A stretch of 64,000 nt of DNA from the NCBI GenBank assembly GCA_026027325.1, contig JAMSLZ010000003.1, positions 1,116,001-1,180,000 of the forward strand, given 5' to 3'. Source of the DNA: Actinomucor elegans (Eukaryota; Mucoromycota; Mucoromycetes; Mucorales; Mucoraceae). Each line of letters starts with the position of its first letter. Position 1 is the first letter of the stretch. The notes below the pieces were generated by a model. The model saw only the letters and a program-made list of their open reading frames with translations. It did no database searches and was not told where the DNA came from. The position numbers were made by a program, and so were the translations under genes. Positions 45,901 through 57,242 of the stretch are shown piece by piece.

Positions 45901-47186
45901 AAAGTCGTTCATCAACTGCAGCAGGCTTCAACTCACAAATAGCCTATTTCAAAACATCCTATATATCAATAATCCCATTCTCTGCATTCAAGTGAATATC
46001 AATCTTACATGAAGTAATCCAGCAAACTTATCAGCATCCATATCAGTCTCTTGAGCATCAAAAAGAGCTTCAAATACATCAAAAGAAGCCTTTGTAAGGA
46101 ATATGTTGTTGAACTTGGGAAGCTGTAACAAAGTTTGACACAATACCGAAAATTTCTATTGAAAACAAATGTCAGCATCATTCACTCTCGTATTCTATTG
46201 ATAATGACTTACACTAGCAGGCCAGTAAGGCACAATTGTTTGCAACAAGGCTAACATTTGTTGAGCAGCGTGTTGATCAGACTTTGAAGTTTCATGTAAA
46301 ACGCGAAGGATGAATTCCGCAGTCATATCAGCAGCAGGATGAATAGCAGTAGGGGGAGGAGGTCTAGATAAAATGTTACGAACAGCATCTTGAGCTCTCT
46401 TACGAGCCTATCATGTTATAGGTTTAGTGTCTGGTTTTCAAGAAGCTATATATATATATATATATATATTACCTTGGGCGAGGCATTGGCGCTCAGAATA
46501 AGCAATTGCTGATAAGCTTTCTTAGTGACAGGCATGGACCAATTGGCACCATCTTGGGCTGCCAAAAGTTCTTGGAGACAGCCAATTACTGAGCGGACAA
46601 TAGGCTGTTCTTCTTTATGTGCTTCAAAGGCATTTTCGATAATAGCAACGATATCTGCAAACTTGGATCTGAGGATGGAATGAGGAAGACTATAGAAATT
46701 TTCGAGTCAGTTGGCATGGTTCAGAAGCATGAACTATTTCGAAACCTACAAAGGAAATACTTCATCCAAGAGATAAAGCAAAGCACCTACTAACTCAGTA
46801 GAGCCTTGAGAAGATTGCAACGTAGTCATCTAGAGGAATATACTATGTGAGCTGTCAAATCAACAAGTAAAGATATCAAAAAAGTTACCATAGCACCAAA
46901 GTAAGCAGTAGCCGAGAGCTGCTCGTTTTGTTCGCGAATAGTCTACAGAATTATACTTAGTATACAATCTACAAAGTAGTTTGATGCCACATTTTATGAA
47001 TTACCTCTTCAATAGCAACCAACGTTTGTCCATACTATAGGAATCGAAAACGGTGGATTTAGTAACAGACGAAACAAAAGTAGATCTCGATAGATCTCGG
47101 TTCAAATTCGTTTTAAACGTTACCAATTTCTGGTTAGCCAACTTGGAGTTGGCTTGCTTTCTTATTCTGTCTAACTTGGCCTCCAT
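42963..47186 (-). CDS. RRP12: RRP12-like HEAT-repeat ribosome biogenesis factor
   Basis: Karyopherin-like factor for pre-40S/60S maturation and nuclear export, 1218 aa, close to the usual family length. Exons (minus): 47186-47124, 47034-47005, 46942-46889, 46829-46750, 46689-46473, 46407-46213, 46155-46009, 45943-45852, 45800-43151, 43091-42963. Family motifs include ARKRAQDAVRNILSRPPPPT, YAKLDAAQCASNVSVVFSLI, HEAT-like helices throughout, acidic and Lys-rich C-terminal segments, GKEFRSKRAGGDVKRKG and QMDPFSYVPLN. Intron 45801-45851 is 51 nt, a multiple of three with no stop, so retention would insert 17 residues without breaking the frame. I call it an intron because splicing yields the expected YAK-LDAAQ junction. 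It is divergent from the C2H2 gene (212 bp). Confidence 0.92.
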
Positions 47187-47398
47187 GGTCCTGGTTTAGG
47201 CGGTTGTATGTGTATGAAGGTTGGATAAAACTACAGAAAAGTTGAAAGGCAAATGAAAGAAATTTTCAATTCCCGGACTGCTTGTGACTGCTACTTCCAT
47301 CACCCAAAGGTCTTGCTTCGAAAACAGGGCAGGAAGTAAATCCTTTGGGGAGAGTCATCTCTTTTTCAACCAACTACGCAATCTTTGTTTACATATAA

Positions 47399-48406
47399 AT
47401 GACTGAACCTCAAACTGCACAACTACCGTCAACCAATACACATCATTTTCCACAAAAAGAGCCTAAAAATACTGAAGCAGGACTCGTTTGTCACTGGAAT
47501 GAATGCTTAAAAGTGTTTCCAGACCATCCTTCGCTTGCGTCCCATTTGTCAGAAGACCATGTCGGTTGGAAAAAGGGCGGTTATTTTTGTGATTGGAGCA
47601 ATTGTCAAAGACAAGGTGCAAAATGTCACAACCGATTTGCTTTAATGATGCACCTAAGAATTCATACGGGCGAAAAACCTTTCGAATGTACAGTCACCAA
47701 CTGTGGACAAACGTATGTATTTGTTTACGTGTTTGTTTTGTCATAAAGTTACTAATGCCTTTGAAGTTTTGGCCGAATGGACGCACTCGTAAGACATCAA
47801 AAAGCTGAACATGGAGAGGGTGGTCTAGAGAAGCCCATTAAACCCATTTCGCATCCTCACCATCCCCATCAACAACAGCAACCATATCCTTCTTCTCTTC
47901 CTTCTACTAGTACTAATAATAATATAACACCGCTGTTAAATCCTATAATTTCAGCCACCCATACCAAAGCATCGTCATCAACAACCTCAACGCCAAAAGC
48001 TAGAAAGATATCCAACAAACGACCCACAACTTCATTAGACATGCTCTCTAAAAATAAACGATTAAAGTACAGTAAATCAGCAGATTGGTCTTCAGGAGAT
48101 GAAACCGAAGATGAGTTACCATCCACGACAACAAACTCAAAGCCATTAATACCAGGTTCTGATTACAGTCAGTATCGACTTGCCAGAGCTCAACTACATT
48201 ACGTTTTACGAGAAAATGAAATGCTTCAAGATGAATACGAGATTGCACAAAAGAAATTGAAACGAATGAAGACAGAAAGAAGAGTTTTACTTGATGCTGT
48301 CATGACCGCAGAAAAATACAAGTATTCTGAAGAAGAAGAACTTATAGAAGATCAAGATCAAGAGATACATCATCATACCAAGCCAACGGAACCAGTTTTA
48401 CAATGA
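47399..48406 (+). CDS. C2H2 zinc-finger protein, possibly INO80-subunit (Iec1)-like
   Basis: Predicted nuclear DNA-binding protein, 317 aa, exons 47399-47712 and 47767-48406. Three GLI/ZIC-like fingers occupy residues about 30-130: VCHWNECLKVFPDHPSLASH, then FCDWSNCQRQ...RFALMMHLRIH, TGEKPFEC, and CGQTFGRMDALVRHQKAEH, the last completed by splicing. His/Gln/Ser-rich sequence follows, then a basic patch (KNKRLKYSKS) and a C-terminal coiled coil (LRENEMLQDEYEIAQKKLKR). The finger arrangement followed by a coiled coil recalls fission yeast Iec1 of the INO80 complex, but that is a tentative parallel. It shares a 212-bp divergent promoter region with RRP12. Confidence 0.78.
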
Positions 48407-48469
48407 AATAGGTAGTTAATAATTAGTTTTATTAGTGAATAATAAATAGGGTGATAATAAGCATATATA

Positions 48470-48891
48470 TTATGAATGGGAAGAAGGTTGAATTTGGACA
48501 TCTTTTTGAAAGTCTTGATAGGAAGGTGGCGGTGGTTCTTGACGATTAAAAGCAGGTGGTGGTGATATAATATCTGGGGTTTCGCGCGATGGCAATTGAA
48601 TATCTGAGGTTTCGCGCGGTGGGTGAATATAGGCGCCTGGAGGATCTACTGCAGTCATTGGCATATGGATTCGAATTTCTTGTTCATTGCTTTGTGCATG
48701 TGTGATTGGAGTCGGATTTGGATTTTGATTTGCTATATTGCTATTGAGTTAGTATCCATAATGCACGGTATCATTTACTGTGTACCTTCCGTTTTATATG
48801 CTAGCTTACATTTTTTGCAAGCCAAGTAAAAAGCAAATAGCAATAGAAATACGCATACTAGCCATAAAACATTGAACCCTGGACTGTACAT
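48470..48891 (-). CDS. Single-pass membrane protein with PPxY motif
   Basis: Small protein of 114 aa from exons 48891-48810 and 48732-48470. It begins with a short lumenal end and one helix (VLWLVCVFLLLFAFYLACKK), then a cytosolic tail rich in Pro, Asn, Gln and Ser. The tail has an imperfect duplication (PPRETSDIQLP and PSRETPDIISP) and a PPPPSYQDF segment, a PPxY motif of the kind bound by WW domains of Nedd4/Rsp5 ubiquitin ligases. Such topology is typical of Rsp5 adaptors that sort membrane proteins. The acceptor at 48733-48734 was chosen because the nearer AG leaves the frame closed. Function is inferred from the motif only. Confidence 0.65.
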
Positions 48892-51855
48892 ACTAATCTA
48901 AAAAAGAAGAAGAAAAGAGAGTGTCATAAAGAAAACAGTGCTTTTTAGAATTCAAGGAAAAAACATAATCAGCTCAGCAGTTAAATTAGCCTGCTTCTGG
49001 CCAATCACTTAACCTGACTTAGCATTAACATTGCTTCAGAGTCGTTTATCCCAGATACTGTTGGACTATTCATTGTTCTTGGTCAAATGCCACTAGTTTG
49101 AATTTAAGGATGTTGGTAGAAAATTGAAATACTTGGACGTTATCCATTAAATCAAAGAAAAATAATGGTAATTGAGATATTAACATTATTCATGAATGAA
49201 TCAAGCAAGATGCTCAACGTAACAAGAGTAATAAAGTTGAATTAGTAAATTTGTTAAATCTAGTAGCTCATTTTGAATCGTGACCATTAGTCAGATGTGA
49301 TAATTGACAAAGATCTTCTGAGAGATCTAAAAATGATGGGCCTTATTTTTATGAAATATACATAATTTACTAGTTAACATGAGTGCTGAGCTATATACTT
49401 TGTATTTTCGAGAATTAAAGTTTCGCGTTAAAATAGAAGCTGATGATTCTGAACATGGACTACTAATTAAATGTGACATCTGATTGCGATCAGCAAGAAA
49501 TCTGGAGTTATTGAAAATGAGATAGCTACTAAAAAAAAAAAATCACAAACACAACCCTAGGAATACTTGCTTAAACATTGCTCACTCTTCAGCATAATTT
49601 ATGCACACGTGTTCTGTGCGCATTTTATTCAGTATAAAATGCTCAGTTTTATCAAGTGTGACCTTATGATCTAAGCAAATAGTCAAATACCATTCGTATA
49701 ATTTTGTGCGTTATTTAATTCTGCTCAAGCTTTGTTTTCCTTTCAATACTTTAAATCTACGGGAATTTTTTCTTTTTTGAGCGAGTGAGGTTGACGCTGC
49801 TGTATAATTTGTTAAATTCCCGACATCCAATAAAAGCCGAGGAGATTTCATAATGGCCGTTCTTTTGATGTCGTTAATAAAACTCTAAAGAAAAGTTTCT
49901 AGTTCTTTGCTTTCATTAGTACTTTTTTAATTGTATAAAAGCTAATACCTATAGCCTAATTTATCAAATTTAAACTTGGTATAAGAATTAAATAAACGTA
50001 GCATTAGCTACATATCATTCGGTTAGCAACCCTGTTCGTCATATCTTAGTTAAATAATGGTTCTAGAAGGTGCAACGGTTTATTTTGAACTTGTTCAAGT
50101 GCACTGAAGCAATAATCAGTCAAGATTAGCCTAGTAACATATGGGCCATTATAATAACACATAAATGTTTGTTATCAAAATGTATATAATGTAACTTGTT
50201 CTGCCCTATGAATAGCTCAAAAAATTGTTTCTGTAGGTGTGGAAGTTCGTTTTGAAATTGTATTAGTGATCAAATTAATCATTCAACTAAGTAAGATTAG
50301 CCGTACCATCTACAGATTATTAAATCAGCTATATATGAAGTATACATCATTAATTATGTATCGCTAAATATCAATATACTTTTTACTTTCAAACAAAACG
50401 AGATTCTATCAGATGCAGCTACTCACTGTAAGTTTGTTCTAGAAAAAAGAAGCAACATTAAATCGATATTGATTGAGATAGATGTAGATCGTTAGATATA
50501 CGTTGCGTAAAAATCATATAATTTACAATGAATGCCAAAAAATATAACAAGTATTTCGCGTTTCAATAGAATAAAAAGTATAATAGTTGTAACATTTCAT
50601 TCTGAACTAATAACAACAAATCAATGATGGACATTTAGCAGGAATCCGTTGATAAATGGTAGTTTATTGCGGGGATATAGTTTTGGTGAAGATGAGCTGT
50701 TTAGGGAGTGTACCTTTTTTTTTCAGTTGGGAAAAACTAATATGCATATAAAAGTATTTATAGCATTGCATTGGTTTCACTGGAAGAGTTGTAGGAGGAT
50801 AACAGTTTGAAAAGTAGAGCTATCAAATACAGAGAGTGAATATGTCCAAAAAAAAAATCGGAGATGTTATCTCTTCTAAACCAAATTTTCCAACTTTGCT
50901 TTTCGAGTGAAGCATAAAGAAGGAACATGGAGACATAGTTTAAAATAACCCAAGTTCTCCTTGTTTGGGAGTCCACATCTATACTTTTTTATGTATTTGT
51001 ATCATTAGTAGAATGAGAGTTATGACTATATTTCAAAAAATAAACAAGAAAATGTTTAGGTCTTCCCAGTCAAATTGGTACCTCAATTATTGACTTATTT
51101 ATCGGCAAATGACAATAATTATTTACCACTGAGGTTCGCTCTGGATGCCTGAACTTGTATTTTGACACTTGCTATAAATTTCATTTTGAGTAAAAAGTTC
51201 ATATCAACATAGACTACACTCGCTTTGCTTTTATTGAAATTTTTATTGAATTCATTCGTGTTTTGCAACTGTCTTCAAATTATTATAGCCAATCATATTG
51301 CTAGTATCCCTGTGGTTTAATTAGACATCCCACCCACATAGTCTGCTTTATTATCGGCAGATGCTTGTATATTCAGTTAATGCATATAATGGAAGGCAGT
51401 TGATATACTTGATTTATGGAACATATCTTTAAAATGACCTTAATGCCGTATAAAGCAAAAGCAAAAGTTTATGGGGATATACCGTTTTCATTGGTTGTTA
51501 GAAAATCAATGATAGAACTGAGGTTCGCTCAGTATGAACCTTTGATTTCACATTTAATATCATGAAACTTTAGAGATATACAAGTATCTTAATAAATTTT
51601 GCCCAAAATTTAATCATACGCCTAATTATGAAAAATATATAGGAATTTTCCTCGATTGATGAAGTGACTGCTTGTAACTGTTTCAAGTGGTGCTCAATAT
51701 TGGATTTCCCGATATCCAATCACAAACCATGTACGCGTTCAAACAATTCCTTTTAAAAAAGAAGTGGTATAAGTGAATGACTTTTTTAGCAGTCCTTGAA
51801 TGCACCTTTCTGTGCTTGACACCTCTTTCTGAAAAAAAAATTTGTAGATAGTCTC
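48892..51855. other. Gene-free 3-kb spacer
   Basis: Contains two dispersed-repeat copies in the same orientation (49266-49329 and 49444-49503). A CTGAGGTTCGCTC sequence occurs twice (about 51128 and 51518). Short frames such as 50758-50976 (minus) have no recognisable content. Confidence 0.5.
49266..49329 (+). repeat. Dispersed-repeat copy
   Basis: GCTCATTTTGAATCGTGAC at the start, TCAGATGTGATAATTGACAA in the middle and GAGAGATCT at the end; a second copy starts 115 bp further on (49444). Confidence 0.7.
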
Positions 51856-52889
51856 ATGTCAGAAACAACAAGCAGTCCTCCTCCATCTTCCGCTGAAGTG
51901 CCTAATACCGAACTCAAAGGCAATATTCGAGTTTATCTCGGCAAAGAATACGACATTACTGATCCTCGCTTCCAAGGGCTCAGCAAAAATGCCATTAAAA
52001 AAATCCTTAAAGAAGAACTCTGGCAGGAATCCAAAGCCGAACGTACTAGCACCAAACGCGAAAAGCACAAGCGTAAACGTGCCGAACGTCGCGAATTAGA
52101 GAAACAAGGCGTGTTAGAGCCTTTGCCCAAGCGACCCAAAGCCAAACACATGACAGTAGGCAACGTAGGCGTTGTGTTGGATTGTTCATTCTCTTCCTAC
52201 ATGAATGACAAGGAAATTTCTTCTATGCGTCAACAAATTGTGCGATGTTATAGTGCCAATGTGCGTGCCGAGAAAGAGTCCATGAAAATGGCATTGACGT
52301 CTTTGGATGAGCCTCTTAAACAGCAATTGGATGCCAAAGCTCCTTCCTGGGAGAACTGGAAGAATTTTGATGTCTCAACTGAGCCTTACCTGGACAAGTT
52401 CAACAAAGAAGACTTGATCTATCTGTCGGCTGATTCAGAAAATGTCGCGCATGAATTGCAAGAAGGAAAGACATATATTATTGGTGGTATCGTAGACAAA
52501 AACCGATTTAAGGTAATAAGATGCAGGCTGCTGTAAATCAACGTATTGAATGAATTAACCTATAGAATCTATGTAATGACAAAGCAAAAGCGCAAGGTAT
52601 CAAAACAGCACAATTGCCTATTGGTGATTATATCAAATTGGCCTCGAGAAAAGTATTGACAGTAAATCAAGTGTTTGAAATCATGGTCAAGTGGCTTGAT
52701 TGCCGCGACTGGGAAAAAGCTTTTATGGAAATTATTCCTGAAAGAAAGCTGAAAGAGAGCACTTTTATTAAGCAAGGTCAAAATAATAGTGATGAAGAAG
52801 AGGACGAGGAAGAAGAGCTAGTGACGGATGATCAAAGCAAAACTGACGTGAATAACGATTCAATTGAAGAAAGCAGTAGTAAGCCTTAA
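51856..52889 (+). CDS. TRM10: TRM10 tRNA (guanine-9-N1) methyltransferase
   Basis: SPOUT-class enzyme that methylates G9 of cytosolic tRNAs, 326 aa. Exons 51856-52512 and 52566-52889. The basic N-terminus (KREKHKRKRAERRELEK) precedes the SPOUT domain: GVVLDCSFSSYMNDKEI, SMRQQIVRCYSANVRAE, LIYLSADSENVAHEL, YIIGGIVDKNRFK (with the conserved Asp), then across the intron LPIGDYIKLASRKVLTVNQV. The C-terminus is acidic (DEEEDEEEELVTDD), as in many fungal homologues. It converges on the MED28-like gene (68 bp). Assignment is firm. Confidence 0.93.
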
Positions 52890-52957
52890 TTACGGTTGAT
52901 ATATAATACTATAGATGTACATTAGAAAGTAATTGTGAATAAAAAGATCGCATTCTT

Positions 52958-53569
52958 TTAAACTTCTTCAAATTCGACATCATCGTCTTCATCATCTTCA
53001 TCCTCGATATTCGTATTATCGACCTGTTGGCCTGTAGCTTGTTGGAGATCTTCTGCCATGGGTTCTACCACTGGAGATGGAATAACGATATCTGAATCAA
53101 AATCATTGCCGTCTGTTCGCAGTGCTACTGCCTTTTTACTATTCTCTTTCAAAACAGGTAGTTCTTTCTGCCAAGTTTCTATCTTAGTTACGTATTTCTC
53201 TATTGCACTCTTTTTGATATCAATATCTCGTTTCAATAGCTTGTTGGACTGTAATAAAAAAAAAAATGAGACACACTGCACATATCGTAACTGAAGCTTT
53301 ATTTTACCTCTTGTACCGATAGCTCTTTACTGCCGAGTGCTTTTAATCGAATATCTCGTAATTGGCTTTCTATGTCGAGAAAACAGGACTTGAGAGTTGC
53401 AATGCGGGTATCGAGGCCTGCCAATATGTTAATCTCGTGCCTCTTAACAAAGTACGCGTCGAATACCTTCATTGCCTTCTTCCTTTGGTTGTTGTGGTTC
53501 TGACAAGATGGATTCTAAACATTCGTCAAAAGTTTTTGATAATTGGTTTGTTAATTCTGTCAAGCTCAT
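52958..53569 (-). CDS. MED28-like Mediator subunit
   Basis: Predicted Mediator head component, 167 aa, from exons 53569-53467, 53417-53308 and 53248-52958. The assembled protein starts MSLTELTNQLSKTFDECLES, then a helical region (RIATLKSCFLDIESQLRDIR), LSVQESNKLLKRDID and SAIEKYVTKIETWQKELPVL. The order, length and the K-x-x-x-W-Q pattern fit metazoan and fungal MED28. The C-terminal acidic tail (DEDDEDDDVEFEEV) is an extra. It shares a 155-bp divergent promoter with EBP2. I judge MED28 more likely than another coiled-coil protein, but similarity is modest. Confidence 0.65.
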
Positions 53570-53724
53570 TATTGTAGAAAAGTGAAAAAGGAACGAGAAG
53601 CACATCAAAGCATGAAAGTTACAAATCGTGGCTTGGCTTATAATGTGACTTGGTTTCTCTCTTTTTGATTAGCTTTCTGTCAATTCTCGATATTTTAAAT
53701 TTTCATCCTTTTCTATCTACACAT

Positions 53725-54835
53725 ATGTCTCGTAAAACTGAAAGAGCTGCCAAGAAGGCAAGCAAGAAGACTACCACACCTACCGTTGAAAAGGCCGTCG
53801 CTTCTGAAGAAATTAGTGAAGAAGAAGTCCCCGAAGCCGTTGCTATTGACCAACAAGAGGAAGAACAAGACAATAGTGAGGCAGAGCAAGTTTTGAGCGA
53901 AGACGATGAAGAAGAAGCTGAACAGGCTGAAGCTCCTCAAGTGAGAGCCAAGTATAATGATGAGGTATATTTTAATTGATTCAAAATAAGCGATCGACCT
54001 CTAATGTTATTGTTATAGGCTGCCATGATTCGTATTACAGAATCTTTTAAATTGAAGAACTTGCCATGGATCGAAACCATGACGATTACTTCTTCAAAGC
54101 CTGTTGTAGTGGAAGATGTCACAAATGATATGCAACGCGAATTGGCCTTCTATCAACAAGCCCTTGAAGCTGCTAAACTTGGTAGAGAACTTGTCAAGAA
54201 GGCTGGTGTAGAATTCTCGAGACCTGAGGATTACTTTGCTGAAATGTTGAAGAGTGATGAACATATGGCCAAGGTAAGCATAAAAAGAAACAGCAACACG
54301 TAATAATAACTAATTGCTTTGTATTCTGTATAGATTCGTCAAAAGTTGTTGGATGAAAGTGCATCTATCAAGGCTTCTGAAGATGCTAAACGTCAACGTC
54401 AACTCAAGAAGTTCGGTAAGAAGGTACAAGTCGAGAAGCAATTAGAAAGACAAAAACAAAAGACCGAGATGCTTGAAAAGATCAAGCTTCTCAAGAGAAG
54501 TATGTACCATATTTGATTTGGTTTATAATATATACTAATGACTATTCACAGAGAGAAAGGACGGTGAAGATTTGACTTTAAATGATGATTTCGATATTGC
54601 ATTAGACAAGGCAGATACCAATAAACGTGCCAAGACAGACAAGAAGAGTGTGCCAGCCAAGAGTCAAAAGAGAATCAACAAGGATCTCAAATATGGCTCA
54701 GGCGGAAAGAAGGGTCGATTTGCTAAATCTAATACGTTAGAATCTACATCTGGCTTGGGTGGCTACAATAAGATGAAGGGTAAACCTATTTTTAAGGGAA
54801 AAGGCAGATCTGTTCCCAGCAAGAAAACCAAGTAA
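53725..54835 (+). CDS. EBP2: EBP2-like rRNA-processing protein
   Basis: Nucleolar protein required for 27S pre-rRNA processing and 60S assembly (EBNA1BP2/Ebp2), 314 aa. Exons: 53725-53964, 54019-54273, 54334-54499, 54552-54835. The N-terminal third is Lys-rich then acidic. The conserved core is LKNLPWIETMTIT, DMQRELAFYQQALEAAK, FSRPEDYFAEMLKSDEHMAK and RQKLLDE. The C-terminus is basic with GSGGKKGRFAKSNT and KGKPIFKGKGRSVPSKK. The ATG at 53725 is preferred over upstream frame extension because the protein begins directly with the charged region. Firm. Confidence 0.92.
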
Positions 54836-55017
54836 ATAGCACGCATATCATTTTCATATCTTTGTACCTTAATAAACTATACATTTGTACCACGAAGATC
54901 GCAAAGATTACTAGTATGTTTATTTAGTGTTCAAGGAGCGAAAAGGAATAGGAGTAGTGCTGCTTGAAGCGATTAAGAGATTAAAGATATAGTTTATAAA
55001 AAAAAAAGACGCGTATA

Positions 55018-56053
55018 TTAAGCACGATTTAGTTCTGTCAAGATAACTACTTCCTGATGCTGTTTAATTTCAAGTCTGACAGGTTTATCACCATTCACAC
55101 GCTGTAGAGCTCTTTCGTTCAATTGAATTTCAGCAGGATGTGTGGTAACTAAAATGCAAGTGGGTTAGGTGTCTATTATTGTAGATATCTCTATTGCAGT
55201 ACTTACCCCAATGAATAACAGAGCATATAATGGTAACAGACTATACACGACAAGTTAGTTCAATGTAAACGTATTGGCTTTTTTTTTTTTTACCAATGCA
55301 CAGATACTAGAAGCCACTAGGCCTCGTTCGTGTCCATTCATGACGATCATGATGATATAGTTTGCACAAGAAGTGATTAAGGTAGTCATTGCAGCAATAC
55401 TATTACGCTTCGACATCATATGCAAAGAAGAAGATTGATGGGCCGTTTGTTGCGCAGTATTAGGGAAACAATAAAACTTGATAAATATGACAAAGTACAT
55501 TGATGTTAACAGGACATCGTAGCAGAGTGTTACTGCAGAAGCGGGTAAACCAAGTCCGACAGTGCAGTGGAAAGGATAGTCATCTTCAACCAGATTGACT
55601 CTATAGATGATTTGAAGAAAAATGATAGCAATGTTGGGTAACAATAGGCCTAAATTGATGAGATACAACGGTGATTTGAAACGCGAGCTTTTTGGTACGG
55701 ATATGATGTGAATCTATCGACCGTGTTAGTGCTACATTATCTATTATGGTGATCATGATTACCTTTTCAATAAAGTAGAGATACAATACAACTTTTGCAG
55801 AGGTATAGATAACAGCGCAATTGAAATTAGTCAAGACACAAGAGAGGAAATTGCCGTTATTTGTACTAGTGAGCATACAGGCAATCAAGTTGAAAGCCCA
55901 AGAAAGACCATACAATAGCAGTAGTAAACCTCGGACGTAATGTATAGAGCCATCTATACTTGCTAATTTTCTACCAAATATCAAAGAAAGGATCGTAATA
56001 CAGGTGACGCTGTTCACTTCTGATATAATTTCATAGTCATCGGGCGAATACAT
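55018..56053 (-). CDS. Seven-helix membrane protein of unknown function
   Basis: Predicted polytopic protein, 291 aa, exons (minus) 56053-55763, 55713-55294, 55240-55207, 55148-55018. A short polar N-terminus (MYSPDDYEIISEV) is followed by about seven hydrophobic helices, including SVTCITILSLIFG, GLLLLLYGLSWAFNLIACML, AVIYTSAKVVLYLYFIE, LINLGLLLPNIAIIFLQII, TLCYDVLLTSMYFVIFIKF and SSICALSVTIICSVIHW. A charged cytosolic tail ends it. Topology and length resemble receptor-like 7-TM proteins, but I see no family signature and make no GPCR claim. Exon 3 is only 34 nt. Confidence 0.7.
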
Positions 56054-57242
56054 TTTGGATGATAACAAGAGGAACAAGCTAGAAAGGTAGATAGCAAGTT
56101 TAAATAATAAATAATAAAACAAGGAGCTGTTGTTTACGAGTTAGTTCGTAATAGGAGAACAAGATCAAGCTGCATGGTTACTCTCCTGTGTAACCCACCG
56201 AACGCCCTTACAGTAGGATAATGTTCGTTATGATATACCGTTGCGCCATTCCCCTCATTGTTCTCCCTCTAGAACCACCTTTGTTGGGTTAGCTAATAAC
56301 AGGATTCTCTATTCTGTCCATTCCAATCACTATAGACACTGTTGGTTTATCATGATGCACCGCAACTTTCTTTATTCCCGGGCCATACAGACAAGATTTT
56401 ACTTGATCTTCATAGGAGAACTAATGCAAAGCGCGCCCGCTTTATAATTATATCGATTAGCTATTTTTTATTTTTTATTTTTATATAGCCTATTTAAACA
56501 TTCATAGGATAAATATCTTAATCAAAACGGTAGTACTTCATGGTTTTTACCGCTGTATAATACGTTTTTTTTCCTGTCGCTATTGAACGTTGTCTGGAAA
56601 CTGTTGGTTTGGGTTTACAGTGTCCCGATTTTTTTCAAATGATGGACCAAATTTATTGGGTGGCGGTATTTTAACTATTAATGCCGCCGCCTCTCCCAGA
56701 ACAGCTTAGAATTCTGACAGGGACATTAATCCAACTTTTCATCAACCTAAAAACTGTTAATACGCAAAACATGCATTAATAACACTTGTACAATTTAAAA
56801 TTGTGCATCGAGCAGTACAAAAACCACACTTTATCTTGGTAATACCAAGGAGTTTCCTTTAATAAATCGTCGATTTTTCTGGTTTTTGAAATACGGCTAA
56901 ACCTCATGTTTTATCAATAATATAAATACGTAAAAAAAAAAAAAAATATGGATGTGAATTTCCTAAAATATTCTTATATTCTAATTCCCTAGATCTCTTC
57001 CGATCTTGGTCAAATGTTGCATCTATAAAAATCTTTTATAGCGACAGCCCCTATATTGAGTTGAGTTATTAAACCTTTGATAGCTGTTATTACTTGTACA
57101 AAAAGTAGATAAAAAAAAAGCTTCCTGGTGACAGCTAGAATAAATACCTGTCTAGTTTCAGACCACGACAAAACGCGAAGCGCGCGCTTCAGCCTCTTGA
57201 ATCGAAAGCGCGTTTTCTCTCAGACTTTTTTTTTAATACATC
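56054..57242. other. Spacer between the 7-TM gene and Timeless
   Basis: Contains one dispersed-repeat copy (about 56990-57025, minus orientation) and no supported gene. A CG-rich patch with GCGCGC (57180-57186) lies just upstream of the Timeless ATG. Confidence 0.4.

Noticed and set aside
53650..53724. Hydrophobic N-terminal extension of EBP2
   Set aside because: Nucleolar EBP2 has no signal peptide; the frame is open by chance and the ATG at 53725 fits the family start.
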